DNA from: Psychromonas sp. 14N.309.X.WAT.B.A12
Lineage (GTDB): Bacteria; Pseudomonadota; Gammaproteobacteria; Enterobacterales; Psychromonadaceae
Reading direction: 5' to 3'
NCBI RefSeq assembly: GCF_030397575.1
Contig: NZ_JAPNXS010000015.1
Coordinates: 1 to 64,000 of the forward strand
DNA: 64,000 nt
Shown here: positions 9,331 to 17,831 of the stretch, one piece after another
Layout of the letters: every line of letters begins with the position of its first letter
How positions within the stretch are numbered: the stretch's first letter is position 1
Program-made: the position numbers and the translations under genes
The notes under the pieces: generated by a model
Seen by the model: the letters and a program-made list of their open reading frames with translations, nothing else
Databases searched by the model: none
Told to the model about the DNA's origin: nothing

Positions 9331-9685
9331 GTTAATCCCTTATTACACATTTTCCATAAATCCAGACAGACAACATAGTAAAAGCAAATTTTACGCCAAG
9401 CCATAAAAAGCAATGCATAAGAATAATAAAAATCAAATTCAAGCGGTGGTGCTAAAGACTTTAAATAACACTAGGCACGGGAGGCTTTAAACACTTTGTT
9501 TTTTGAAGAACATTCCCTTAGCGCCTCTTGCGCGCATCATTCGCACCAAAATATAGCATTACAAATACTTATGGATAGTGATTAGAAATCATCGTTTGTC
9601 AGATAGCTCATTATTCAAGCAATATAATACTCAAGCTGTTCGCTCACTTAGCTCTTAATTCACTTAATGATCAAGGATAATCGTT
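9331..9685. other. Divergent regulatory region, LysR gene / guanidino-compound operon
   Basis: 355 bases between two divergent starts. It is the expected place for LysR binding and for the importer operon promoter. I could not pick out a convincing LysR box (T-N11-A dyad) by eye. The sequence at 9516-9555 is less AT-rich than the rest. Confidence 0.45.
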
Positions 9686-10540
9686 ATGAAAACTCTACTA
9701 CTACCGTTAAAGAAAACATTACTCACTGCGAGTTTACTGTGTGCTACTTTCACTCAAATAGCACAAGCGGACTTACTTGATGATATTAAGCAAAAAGGTG
9801 AGATAGTCATTGCGACTGAAGCCCGCTACGCACCATTTGAGATGTTAGAAGATGGTAAAATTGTTGGTTATGGAAAAGACATTCTTGATGAGATATTAAA
9901 AGATTTACCAGGAGTTAAATTAACCCAATTAGATTTGCCCTTTCAAGGTATTTTGGCTGGGTTAAGTGCTAAACGTTATGACTTTGTTGCCACTTCACTC
10001 ACTATTACCCAAAAGCGTATGGATAAATATGCCTTCTCTTACCCAATTTCTACAGCCGCTATCGCTATTCTAAAACGTAAAGGCGATGACCGCATTACCA
10101 AACCCGAAGATATGGGTGGTATGCGTATCGGTACACAAGCAGGATCTTCACAACTTACAGTGATTGAAAACTTCGAAAAAGAAGTATTGCTACCGCAAGG
10201 AGAAGGTTACAAATCTATTAAACACTTTACTGATTACAACGAAGCCTATGCAGCATTAGCATCAAGACGCATTGATATTGTGCCACAAGCTTTACCCAAC
10301 CTAGCACCAATCGTAAAACAACGTCCTGATATATTTGAAATTGTACAACCTGCTTTTGGCCCAGAAACTTACTATGGGTGGGTAGGCAGAAAGGATGCAG
10401 ATTCAACTTCTTTAGTACAATTTTTTAGTGATGGCATCGAGAAGTTACAAAAAAGTGGAAAGTTAGCTGAATTACAACAAAAGTGGTTTGGTTTCACTAT
10501 GGACTTACCAGTTGGCGAGCTACCTACTCCCCAACACTAA
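9686..10540 (+). CDS. Periplasmic solute-binding protein of a polar amino-acid-type ABC importer
   Basis: A 284-residue family 3 solute-binding protein. A signal peptide ends near QIAQA (residue about 28). The mature domain opens DLLDDIKQKGEIVIATEARYAPFEML, the characteristic start of this family, with the ligand-site stretch FVATSLTITQKRMDKYAFSYP. It is first in an operon with a ureohydrolase, two permeases and an ATPase. The ligand is therefore likely a guanidino compound such as guanidinobutyrate, guanidinopropionate or agmatine, by context only. Confidence 0.9.
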   Translation: MKTLLLPLKKTLLTASLLCATFTQIAQADLLDDIKQKGEIVIATEARYAPFEMLEDGKIVGYGKDILDEILKDLPGVKLTQLDLPFQGILAGLSAKRYDFVATSLTITQKRMDKYAFSYPISTAAIAILKRKGDDRITKPEDMGGMRIGTQAGSSQLTVIENFEKEVLLPQGEGYKSIKHFTDYNEAYAALASRRIDIVPQALPNLAPIVKQRPDIFEIVQPAFGPETYYGWVGRKDADSTSLVQFFSDGIEKLQKSGKLAELQQKWFGFTMDLPVGELPTPQH

Positions 10541-10620
10541 TATAAATAAGGGTAACTAACCCTTTATCTCCATTTTATTAACTAACACATCAAAAATAAC
10601 GTGATTATTTAGGAAGAAAT

Positions 10621-11571
10621 ATGACTCAAGATCCCCAACAATTACCTCGTTATAGCGGTATTGCCACCTTTATGCGCTGTCCTTATCAACCACAATTAAA
10701 TAATGTGGAAATAGGCTTGATTGGTGTGCCTTTTGACGGTGGTGTAACCAACCGAACTGGAACACGCCATGGCCCCAGAGAGATTCGTAATCAATCTAGC
10801 TTAATGCGCTCGGTCAACCAAAGTACGGGAATTGATCCTTTTACGCTATGTAAAGTCGCAGATGTAGGTGATGCATTGCCAGAGAGTCCTTTTGAACTGG
10901 AAAAAAGCCATCGTTCTATCGAAGCCTTTTTTAACGATATTGTCGGTGCTGGTATCCTGCCTATTTCTGCAGGCGGTGATCATTCCATATCGCTCCCCAT
11001 TCTCAGAGCACTAGCTAAAGATGGCCCGGTTGCATTGGTTCATTTTGATGCTCACTGTGATACGGGCGGTCATTATTTAGGGTCAAAATTTCACCATGGC
11101 TCTCCTTTCAGAGTCGCTGCTGAAGAAGGTTTAATTGATCCTAAAAAAACTATTCAAATTGGTATTAGAGGTTCAGTAAATCATAAAGATATTTGGAAGT
11201 TTAGCCATGACAGTGGTATGCGCGTTATCTATATGGATGAGTTTTATAAGTTAGGCGTTGAAGGAATTTTAGCAGAAGTACACAAATTAGTAGGTGATAC
11301 ACCAGCCTATGTCACCTTTGATGTCGATGGTTTAGATCCAGCTTTTGCTGTAGGCACAGGTACACCTGAAGTGGGTGGTTTTACCACTTTTGAAGCATTG
11401 CAAATGATTCGTGGTTTATCTGGTTTAAACATTATAGGCGGAGACGTGGTTGAAGTGGCTCCTCCCTTCGATCCTTCAGGGGCAACAGCATTAGTCGGTG
11501 CCACTATGATGTATGAAATATTATGTGTGGCCGCGGAATCACTTGCTAAACGTCAGCCTTTAGGAGATTGA
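10621..11571 (+). CDS. Ureohydrolase (agmatinase / guanidinobutyrase family)
   Basis: A 316-residue arginase-superfamily enzyme predicted to release urea from a guanidino substrate. The binuclear manganese ligands are all present: GGDHS (H121), DAHCD (D143, H145, D147) and DVDGLD (D234, D236). The sequence is of the agmatinase/guanidinobutyrase type, not arginase. The GTRHGPREIRNQS loop and overall length resemble Pseudomonas GbuA and GpuA. It lies between the solute-binding and permease genes of an ABC importer, with a stop-to-start gap of one base to the next gene. Uptake and hydrolysis are therefore probably co-expressed. If it is a true agmatinase it would also make putrescine, the partner of the speD product. 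Exact substrate is unresolved. Confidence 0.88.
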   Translation: MTQDPQQLPRYSGIATFMRCPYQPQLNNVEIGLIGVPFDGGVTNRTGTRHGPREIRNQSSLMRSVNQSTGIDPFTLCKVADVGDALPESPFELEKSHRSIEAFFNDIVGAGILPISAGGDHSISLPILRALAKDGPVALVHFDAHCDTGGHYLGSKFHHGSPFRVAAEEGLIDPKKTIQIGIRGSVNHKDIWKFSHDSGMRVIYMDEFYKLGVEGILAEVHKLVGDTPAYVTFDVDGLDPAFAVGTGTPEVGGFTTFEALQMIRGLSGLNIIGGDVVEVAPPFDPSGATALVGATMMYEILCVAAESLAKRQPLGD

Positions 11572-11572
11572 T

Positions 11573-12223
11573 ATGTTCGATTTCAGCGTTGTTTTAAAAT
11601 ATAGCGACTCATTATTAAATGGTTTATGGACAACAGCTTGGATCTCTCTTTTATCTATTCTAATCGGTTTTGTGTTAGGTATTGTGCTGTGTTTGGGGAG
11701 ATTATCTTCCCACTCTGTTATTCAATACTGCTGTCGTTTTTATATTAGTGCCGTGCGTGGTGCCCCCTTACTCGTTCAATTAGCTATTGTTTTTTATTTT
11801 TTGCCCTATTGGGGCATCAATATACCGCCTATCGCAGCAGCGATCATTGCACTTTCGTTAAATACAGCGGCCTTTCAAGCTGAAATATTACGTGGTGGCT
11901 TTCAAGTGATCCCGAATGGTCAAAAAGAGACAGCCTGGAGTTATGGTTATAGTGCTTGGCAATGTTTTCGCTATATCGAGCTACCACAGGTATTAAGAAA
12001 TACTCTGCCCTCTTTAACCAATGAGACGATAGATATCATTAAAAATTCAGCATTAATTTCAACCATTGCTGTTACTGACTTAATGCGTATCACTCAAACT
12101 TATTCATCTACCACCTATCGTCCCATTGAGTTCTTTGTGAGTGCAGGATTGCTGTACTTATTACTGACTTCTTGTATTAGTGTGCTCGGCCGCTATCTCG
12201 AAGCTCGATTAACGCCATATTAG
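11573..12223 (+). CDS. ABC importer permease, HisQ/GlnP type (first)
   Basis: A 216-residue inner-membrane permease with about five hydrophobic segments. It has the typical RGAPLLVQLAIVFYFLPYWG segment and the EAA-like loop EILRGGFQVIPNGQKETAWS. It starts one base after the ureohydrolase stop, with AGGAG upstream inside that gene. It pairs with the next permease to form the membrane channel. Confidence 0.92.
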   Translation: MFDFSVVLKYSDSLLNGLWTTAWISLLSILIGFVLGIVLCLGRLSSHSVIQYCCRFYISAVRGAPLLVQLAIVFYFLPYWGINIPPIAAAIIALSLNTAAFQAEILRGGFQVIPNGQKETAWSYGYSAWQCFRYIELPQVLRNTLPSLTNETIDIIKNSALISTIAVTDLMRITQTYSSTTYRPIEFFVSAGLLYLLLTSCISVLGRYLEARLTPY

Positions 12224-12234
12224 GAGATATTAAA

Positions 12235-12894
12235 ATGGATTTAAGCCTCTTTATAACCTACTGGCCAATACTGTTAAAAGGGTTGATATACACTCTTTAT
12301 GTTTGTTCTGTGGGTGTCATTATTGCCTTAGTTGGAGGGTTAATACTGCACCTTATCAGTCGGTTAGCAGTTCCTTTTATAGACTTGTTATACACCACTT
12401 ATTTAACCATTTTCCGTGGTACGCCTTTATTGGTACAAGTTTATCTAATGTATTACGGCGGTCCATTTGTTGGCATTGAACTGAGTGCCGAACAAGTGGG
12501 TATTTTAGGATTGGGATTATATGGCTCAGCTTACTTTGCTGAGATATATCGTTCTGGTTTTGCCAGTGTCCCCAAAGGTCATATTGAAGCAGCCTATGAT
12601 TTAGGTTACTCACGTCGACAAACTTTAGTCTCAATTCAATTACCACAAATGTTAGGGTTGATTATTCCTCCTGGCATTAATCAAACAATTATTTTAATTA
12701 AAGAATCAGCGATTCTTTCTATTATCACCGTACCAGAGCTGACCACCGCGGCTGTCACTATGTCAACACAGACATTTAGTGTTATTGAGCCTTACCTATT
12801 TTTAGCGGTAGCTTATTGGGCGATTACTTTCTTGGTTGCCAAAATAGGTCAATGGTGCGAAAACCGAGCCACTGTTCACCTAGTGCGAAGCTAA
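12235..12894 (+). CDS. ABC importer permease, HisM/GlnP type (second)
   Basis: A 219-residue permease homologous to the preceding one. The [18 protein letters not shown] segment and the EAA loop [20 protein letters not shown] are visible, with several hydrophobic helices. It follows the first permease after an 11-base gap carrying AGGAG, so the two are translated together. Confidence 0.92.
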   Translation: MDLSLFITYWPILLKGLIYTLYVCSVGVIIALVGGLILHLISRLAVPFIDLLYTTYLTIFRGTPLLVQVYLMYYGGPFVGIELSAEQVGILGLGLYGSAYFAEIYRSGFASVPKGHIEAAYDLGYSRRQTLVSIQLPQMLGLIIPPGINQTIILIKESAILSIITVPELTTAAVTMSTQTFSVIEPYLFLAVAYWAITFLVAKIGQWCENRATVHLVRS

Positions 12895-12914
12895 TTAGAG
12901 ACTCTGGAGGAGTT

Positions 12915-13712
12915 ATGGAAAAACAACCACATAAAGCAATCAAGTTAATTGATTTAAAAAAGCATTACGGTGAAAACCAAGTCTTAAAAGGCATTAACCT
13001 AGAGATTGATTACGGGCAAGTCGTTTGTATTATTGGCGGGTCAGGATCAGGCAAAAGTACTATGTTAAGGTGTATGAACTTTCTTGAACAATACGACAGT
13101 GGTGAAGTGCAAATTAATGGCAAATTATTAGGGTATGGTTCAGATGCCCAAGGCAACTTACAATTAGCACCTAGTCACATCACACAAAACGATTTATCAG
13201 AAGTGTGTATGGTATTCCAACAATTTAATTTGTGGCCACACATGAATGTGTTAGATAATGTTATGTCGCCCTTATTACGAGTGCATAAACTGGGCAAACA
13301 AGCTGCACGAGAGAAGGCAATAGCTGTGTTAGAAAAAGTGGATATGGCACATAAAATTGATGCCTATCCAGGACAACTATCAGGAGGGCAACAACAACGT
13401 GTTGCCATAGCACGCTCATTGGGTACAGACCCCAAAATAATGCTTTTTGATGAACCAACTTCAGCACTAGACCCTGAATTAGTCGGTGAAGTATTGAAAG
13501 TGATGAAGTCTTTAGCAAATGATGGCATGACCATGGTTATCGTAACGCATGAGATGGGGTTTGCTGCACAAGTCTCAGATAAAGTAGTGTTTTTAGCTAA
13601 AGGCTTCATCGAAGAACAGGGCCCACCAAAAATCTTATTCACAGCACCTAAATCAGATAACTTAAAAAGTTTTCTAAGTACTTGGTCAGAGCGTAATAGT
13701 GGAATTGTTTAA
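12915..13712 (+). CDS. ABC importer ATPase, polar amino acid type
   Basis: A 265-residue ATPase that powers the importer. It has Walker [10 protein letters not shown], the Q-loop in [12 protein letters not shown], signature [13 protein letters not shown], Walker [15 protein letters not shown] and the switch histidine in VTHEMGF. The ATG at 12915 is preceded by GGAGGAG at a good distance; reading further upstream would run into the permease gene. It is the last gene of the operon and is followed by a hairpin. Confidence 0.95.
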   Translation: MEKQPHKAIKLIDLKKHYGENQVLKGINLEIDYGQVVCIIGGSGSGKSTMLRCMNFLEQYDSGEVQINGKLLGYGSDAQGNLQLAPSHITQNDLSEVCMVFQQFNLWPHMNVLDNVMSPLLRVHKLGKQAAREKAIAVLEKVDMAHKIDAYPGQLSGGQQQRVAIARSLGTDPKIMLFDEPTSALDPELVGEVLKVMKSLANDGMTMVIVTHEMGFAAQVSDKVVFLAKGFIEEQGPPKILFTAPKSDNLKSFLSTWSERNSGIV

Positions 13713-13720
13713 ATGAAACG

Positions 13721-13755
13721 AGTGTATCAATTCGATTTATTTAGATTGATACACT
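13721..13755 (+). terminator. Hairpin ending the guanidino-compound operon
   Basis: A perfect 11-base stem AGTGTATCAAT / ATTGATACACT lies just after the ATPase stop. There is no strong T-run, so it may be a processing or Rho-assisted end. Confidence 0.5.
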
Positions 13756-13884
13756 AGTCCTCAGAGCGGATAACCTCAACACCTTTCTCTTGCAAGTCTG
13801 ATGTTGCGTTATCAGATAAATTAGCATCAGTGATCACCAAGTCTATTTTCTCAATATCCAAGGCATGGATAAAAATAAAATATC
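13754..13884 (-). pseudogene. Remnant of a DeoR-family regulator (C-terminal end)
   Basis: The minus strand encodes IDLVITDANLSDNATSDLQ followed by EKGVEVIRSED and a stop at 13754. This is a typical end of DeoR-type sugar regulators (DLVITD...L...GIEVI). Neither the helix-turn-helix nor the rest of the sensor domain is present upstream. The sequence becomes unrelated within about 130 bases, so the gene is a decayed leftover. Confidence 0.7.
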
Positions 13885-13919
13885 CAGCAGCTCCTAGTCA
13901 GTTAGCAGTCGCTCAATAA

Positions 13920-13957
13920 GAAAAAGGCCTAGTAAATTGAAATACTAGGCCTTTTAA
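13920..13957. terminator. Terminator downstream of znuA
   Basis: A long stem AAAAGGCCTAGTA / TACTAGGCCTTTT, flanked by A- and T-runs. It can act in both directions and lies about 25 bases past the znuA stop. Confidence 0.85.
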
Positions 13958-13980
13958 TTAAAGGAATTTAAATCGTTAGT

Positions 13981-15090
13981 TTATTTTAAACTTGTTACTA
14001 AATTGTTCGCTAAGTTGTTCAATAAGATGAAATAAGCTTCTGGACCTTGCTCAATATCAGAACCCAATGGATCTAAAACGCCTGTTTTAGCACCAGAGCC
14101 TTCGATAATCGTTTCTACTAGGCTTGATTCAAATTGTGGCTCACTAAATACAGCTCGTGCCCCGGTTCTTTTTACGCGTTCACGGATTTCACTAATACCT
14201 TTAGCGCCAGGCTTTCTATCTGGATCAATCGTTACAGAACCTACTGCATTCAAATCATAAGCAACTTCAAAGTACTGATATGCAGAGTGGAAAGCTAGGT
14301 AAGGAACGGTTTTAACTGGTGCTAATTTTTGTACTAACTGTTGATCTAACAACACTAGTTTTTCTTCTAATTTAGTTGCATTTTCTTGGTATTGAGCTGC
14401 ATGTGCAGGATCGATTGCAATTAATGCTTTAGCTGTCTCAATAACCACTCTCTGAGCCATTTTAGGATCTAACCAAAGGTGCATATCGTTTACTCCATGA
14501 TGATGCTCTTCGTGGTCAGCATGATCTTCATGTCCTTCGTGATCATCATGTGCAGCATGCTCTTCATGGCCTTCGTGATCTTCATCATGGTCATCATGTG
14601 CTGCGTGCTCTTCATGACCTTCGTGATCTTCATCGTGGTCATCATGTACTGCGTGCTCTTCATGACCTTCGTGATCTTTATCGTGGCCTTCATGAACATC
14701 ACCATGTTCATCGTGATGCTCATGTTCATCCCACTCAGCACCATCACGTGTCTTTAATAATGATGATTCCAGTACTTCAGCTAATTCTAATTGCATTGCA
14801 TTATCTGCAACAGTCTCTAATGGTTTTTCAAGAAAGCTTTCCATCTCATGACCAATCCAAACCACAAGATCTGCATTCGCGAGTGCTCTTGCTTCTGAAG
14901 GACGAAGAGAATAAGCATGAGGAGAACCTTTTTTGACTAACAAGGTAGGTGTTGCCACGCCTTCCATCACGGCACTCACTAATGAATGAAGTGGTTTAAT
15001 ACTAACAACCACTTTAGGCGTTTCATCTGCCATCAATGTCTGCAATGGCAGTACAAATATAGATAGACAAATAAATAATAGTTTTTTCAT
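13981..15090 (-). CDS. znuA: Zinc ABC importer, periplasmic binding protein
   Basis: Captures zinc in the periplasm for the ZnuBC importer. The 369-residue protein has a signal peptide (MKKLLFICLSIFVLPLQTLMA), then VVVSIKPLHSLVSAVMEGV with the first zinc histidine. LVKKGSPHAYSLRPSEA and DMHLWLDPKMA follow, and AFHSAYQYFEVAYDL comes later. Between the first and second halves is an exceptionally long His/Asp/Glu-rich loop made of repeated HEGHEEHAAHDDHDED units, encoded by 48-base tandem repeats. ATG at 15090 has AAAGGA 6 bases upstream. It is divergent from znuC with a perfect Zur palindrome between them. Confidence 0.96.
   Translation of the reverse strand: MKKLLFICLSIFVLPLQTLMADETPKVVVSIKPLHSLVSAVMEGVATPTLLVKKGSPHAYSLRPSEARALANADLVVWIGHEMESFLEKPLETVADNAMQLELAEVLESSLLKTRDGAEWDEHEHHDEHGDVHEGHDKDHEGHEEHAVHDDHDEDHEGHEEHAAHDDHDEDHEGHEEHAAHDDHEGHEDHADHEEHHHGVNDMHLWLDPKMAQRVVIETAKALIAIDPAHAAQYQENATKLEEKLVLLDQQLVQKLAPVKTVPYLAFHSAYQYFEVAYDLNAVGSVTIDPDRKPGAKGISEIRERVKRTGARAVFSEPQFESSLVETIIEGSGAKTGVLDPLGSDIEQGPEAYFILLNNLANNLVTSLK
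14543..14686 (-). repeat. Three tandem 48-base repeats inside znuA
   Basis: Copies start at 14543, 14591 and 14639 (plus-strand numbering) with exactly 48-base spacing and only a few differences. They code for 16-residue histidine/acid-rich units. Shorter degenerate copies flank them. Copy number changes here would alter the loop without a frameshift. Confidence 0.9.
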
Positions 15091-15120
15091 GTTTAGTCCT
15101 TTAATATAGTTGATATGGTT

Positions 15121-15139
15121 AATGTTATAATATAACATT
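15121..15139. promoter_or_regulatory. Zur operator between znuA and znuC
   Basis: AATGTTATAATATAACATT is a perfect 19-base palindrome and matches the core of the enterobacterial Zur box (AATGTTATAWTATAACATT). It sits about 30 bases before the znuA ATG and about 90 bases before znuC. Zinc-bound Zur should repress both directions. Confidence 0.93.
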
Positions 15140-15231
15140 TTTTATTGTCAACTATCTACTTAAACATACTCTGTTTAGATCATGACAAAACACCGATCAG
15201 GAACACTTTAAACAATGGTATTTTGCAAAAC

Positions 15232-16020
15232 ATGCTAACCTCAAAAAAACAGGATACGAGCCAACCGCTCCTCACGTTAACCAATGTTAATTTAACAATA
15301 GGTGAACGTTCTTTACTTGAGTCCGTCGACTTAGAATTGCACCGAGGCGAAATCGTTACCGTCGTTGGGCCTAACGGTGCAGGTAAAACCACTTTATTAC
15401 GTGTTGCACTAGGTTTACAAAAGCCAACGTCTGGTTCAGTGAGTGTTGCGTCGAACGTCACCATTGGCTATGTACCTCAAAAACTACATATTGACCCAAC
15501 CTTTCCAATCACTGTGAGACGATTTTTAGCCTTAGCTAAAGCTCACAATAAACATTCATTCGAAAGTTTATTAAATGATGTGGGGGCAGAACATGTCATC
15601 GACTCTCCATTACAAAACCTATCAGGCGGTGAGTTACAGCGCGTATTAATGGCCAGAGCATTAATGCGTGACCCAGATATTTTAGTATTGGATGAACCGG
15701 TTCAAGGTGTTGATGTGCATGGCCAAGTTGAATTATATGATTTGATCAGTCGTGTACGTACTGAACGAGGTTGCGCTATTTTGATGGTATCCCATGACCT
15801 ACATTTAGTAATGGCTTCTACGGACCGAGTATTCTGTTTAAATAAACATATTTGTTGTAGCGGTACCCCAGAAGTAGTGGTGAATGACCCTGCTTATACT
15901 GCACTGTTTGGGCCATACGCAGCTCGACATTTAGCAATTTACGTACATGACAAAGAACATCAGCATGATCATGACCATCATGAATGCTGTGGTGATGAGG
16001 AACATAATCACAATGGATGA
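15232..16020 (+). CDS. znuC: Zinc ABC importer, ATPase
   Basis: Drives zinc import with ZnuB. From the ATG at 15232 it has 262 residues with Walker A GPNGAGKTTLLR, the Q-loop near GYVPQKLH, signature LSGGELQRVLMARAL, Walker B ILVLDEPVQGVD and VSHDLHLV. The last 20 residues form a His/Cys-rich tail, including HQHDHDHHECC, which could bind zinc and is unusual on the ATPase. The start is uncertain: no strong Shine-Dalgarno precedes 15232, and an in-frame TTG at 15145 would add residues unlike the family. It overlaps znuB by 8 bases. Confidence 0.92.
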   Translation: MLTSKKQDTSQPLLTLTNVNLTIGERSLLESVDLELHRGEIVTVVGPNGAGKTTLLRVALGLQKPTSGSVSVASNVTIGYVPQKLHIDPTFPITVRRFLALAKAHNKHSFESLLNDVGAEHVIDSPLQNLSGGELQRVLMARALMRDPDILVLDEPVQGVDVHGQVELYDLISRVRTERGCAILMVSHDLHLVMASTDRVFCLNKHICCSGTPEVVVNDPAYTALFGPYAARHLAIYVHDKEHQHDHDHHECCGDEEHNHNG

Positions 16021-16798
16021 TTTTTTATTAAGAGCGCTGTTAGGCGGATTAGGTGTCGCACTAGTTGCAGGTCCTTTTGGCTCTTTTGTAGTGTGGCGAC
16101 GCTTAGCTTATTTTGGTGACACATTGGCACACTCTGCTTTACTTGGTGTTGCCTTAGGCTTCCTATTACATATCAATCTAACTTTAGGTATTTTCCTTAT
16201 TTGCCAAATGTTAGCGATTTTGCTGTTTGTTAGCCAATATCAACGCCAACTAGCCAGTGATACATTACTGGGAATATTTTCTCATGGCGCATTGTCTCTC
16301 GGATTAGTGGCATTGGCTTTTATGGACAATGTCAGAATCGATTTAGTCAGTTATCTGTTCGGTGATATTTTAGCGATTGGCTACAGTGATCTGTTTTGGA
16401 TCTATGGTGCAGGCGGGGTAGCATTGCTTGGTTTAATTTGGATCTGGAAACCACTTTTATCGATAACCATTCATGAAGATTTAGCACGTGTGGAAGGTAT
16501 TCCTGTTGATCGAATCAACTGGTTATTCTTAGGCTTAATCGCATTAATTGTAGCGATTATGATGAAAGTGGTTGGGATGTTACTAGTAACTGCACTACTC
16601 ATTATTCCAGCAGCAACCGCTAGACGCTTTGCTAATACACCTGAGAGTATGGCACTAATTGCCATGCTAATTGGAGCTGTAAGTGTCGGTTTAGGCTTAT
16701 TAGGATCATTCCAATACGACACACCATCAGGCCCTACTATCGTGGTCGCCGGTTGTATCTTATTTATTGGTAGTATTTTGTTACCGAAAAGACATTAA
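16013..16798 (+). CDS. znuB: Zinc ABC importer, permease
   Basis: A 261-residue inner-membrane permease of the ABC-3 family with about eight hydrophobic helices. It opens MDDFLLRALLGGLGVALVAGPFGSFVVWRR, followed by FGDTLAHSALLGVALG, the family's conserved N-terminal region. The chosen ATG overlaps the znuC stop by 8 bases, indicating translational coupling. Upstream in-frame codons lie inside the znuC histidine tail and do not encode membrane-protein sequence. Confidence 0.95.
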   Translation: MDDFLLRALLGGLGVALVAGPFGSFVVWRRLAYFGDTLAHSALLGVALGFLLHINLTLGIFLICQMLAILLFVSQYQRQLASDTLLGIFSHGALSLGLVALAFMDNVRIDLVSYLFGDILAIGYSDLFWIYGAGGVALLGLIWIWKPLLSITIHEDLARVEGIPVDRINWLFLGLIALIVAIMMKVVGMLLVTALLIIPAATARRFANTPESMALIAMLIGAVSVGLGLLGSFQYDTPSGPTIVVAGCILFIGSILLPKRH

Positions 16799-16803
16799 GC
16801 AAG

Positions 16804-16839
16804 ACATAACAGGAGGCGGTGTATAGCCTTCTGTTATGT
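16804..16839. terminator. Hairpin after znuB
   Basis: A stem of 14 bases (ACATAACAGGAGGC / GCCTTCTGTTATGT, one wobble pair) lies between znuB and the convergent IclR gene. There is no T-run, so efficiency is uncertain. Confidence 0.55.
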
Positions 16840-16890
16840 ACATTTCCATTGTTCAATTGATAAAACGTCTACAATACTAACTATTAATTT

Positions 16891-17652
16891 CTACTTAGTT
16901 TTTGCCAATTTTTCAGATAAAAACTCAGAAAATCGATGTAATTCATTAACTAATTGTTTTTGTCCATGACGATTTATTTCAGGAGTTAAACCTGAAACAC
17001 TGATCGCATAAGAGACAGCCCCATTTAACACTAATGGTACACCTATACACGTGATACCTGATTCATTACCTTCACCATCAAGCGCAAATTTTTGTGCCTT
17101 AACAGACTCTAATGCTTCTAGGAATGTCGCTTTATCTTTAATTTTCACATCACAGAAATGATCAAAACGCGTTAAATCGTTACCATGTACATCCCAGTAC
17201 TTATCTTTATCTTCTTCTGAGAAGTTCGCCAAAATAACTTTGCCGCAAGCGGCATTGTATAGTGAAGATGTTAGCCCTGTATGAGCATTGGTGTGGAATA
17301 TCGAAGAGCGTGACTCTTCTTTTTTTAATAAGATGACATTATCAAAATCACGTCGCTGAAGATTAATGGTAAAACCGACTCGATTCGCTAATTCAGACAT
17401 ATGTGGCGTAATATCGGCTAATAATGAGTCATCATGAATCACGTTATAACCTAGTGATAACATTTTAGTGGTTAACTGATAAGAGCTACTGCCTCTTTGA
17501 CTGACATAACCATTATTTGTCAAACATTTACATATACGATGCAATGTTGGTTTTGGATAAGGCAGTACATTTGCAAGCTGCTCTAAGGTAATACCATTAG
17601 AGCAGTTTGCAATGACTTCAAGCACTTCGAAAGTTTTATTTACAGATTGCAT
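16891..17652 (-). CDS. IclR-family transcriptional regulator
   Basis: A 253-residue regulator. The N-terminal winged helix spans about 1-65 (MQSVNKTFEVLEVIANCSNGITLEQLA, PYPKPTLHRICKCL). The effector domain contains LYNAACGKVILANF and GISCIG-like GITCIGVPLV, as in IclR proteins. It is the distal gene next to the SMP-30 lactonase and sugar ABC importer on the same strand, and is a likely repressor of that operon. Its relation to the second IclR gene at 27584 is unknown; the two proteins are clearly different sequences. Confidence 0.9.
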   Translation of the reverse strand: MQSVNKTFEVLEVIANCSNGITLEQLANVLPYPKPTLHRICKCLTNNGYVSQRGSSSYQLTTKMLSLGYNVIHDDSLLADITPHMSELANRVGFTINLQRRDFDNVILLKKEESRSSIFHTNAHTGLTSSLYNAACGKVILANFSEEDKDKYWDVHGNDLTRFDHFCDVKIKDKATFLEALESVKAQKFALDGEGNESGITCIGVPLVLNGAVSYAISVSGLTPEINRHGQKQLVNELHRFSEFLSEKLAKTK

Positions 17653-17831
17653 AATTTCTCATTGACAATTTTAATGTTAAATCTAGTACGATTAACTCAG
17701 CATAGCTAATAATGATACCTTATAAGCGATATTATAGTATTCTTTACAAGGTATATTTAATAACTTTTAATGAGCTGCTAAACATACTTCAACTGTAACA
17801 ACGAGCCCACCTATTTAAATTCCTACACGCT

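Noticed and set aside
10621-11571. Annotation as arginase or formimidoylglutamase
   Set aside because: The sequence pattern around GTRHGPREIRNQS and the length are of the agmatinase/guanidinobutyrase branch, and no histidine-degradation genes are near.
14479-14936. Long overlapping reading frames opposite and within znuA, rich in Met/Phe/Ile or His/Leu
   Set aside because: They are by-products of the 48-base repeat in other frames. They lack ribosome binding sites and resemble no protein family.
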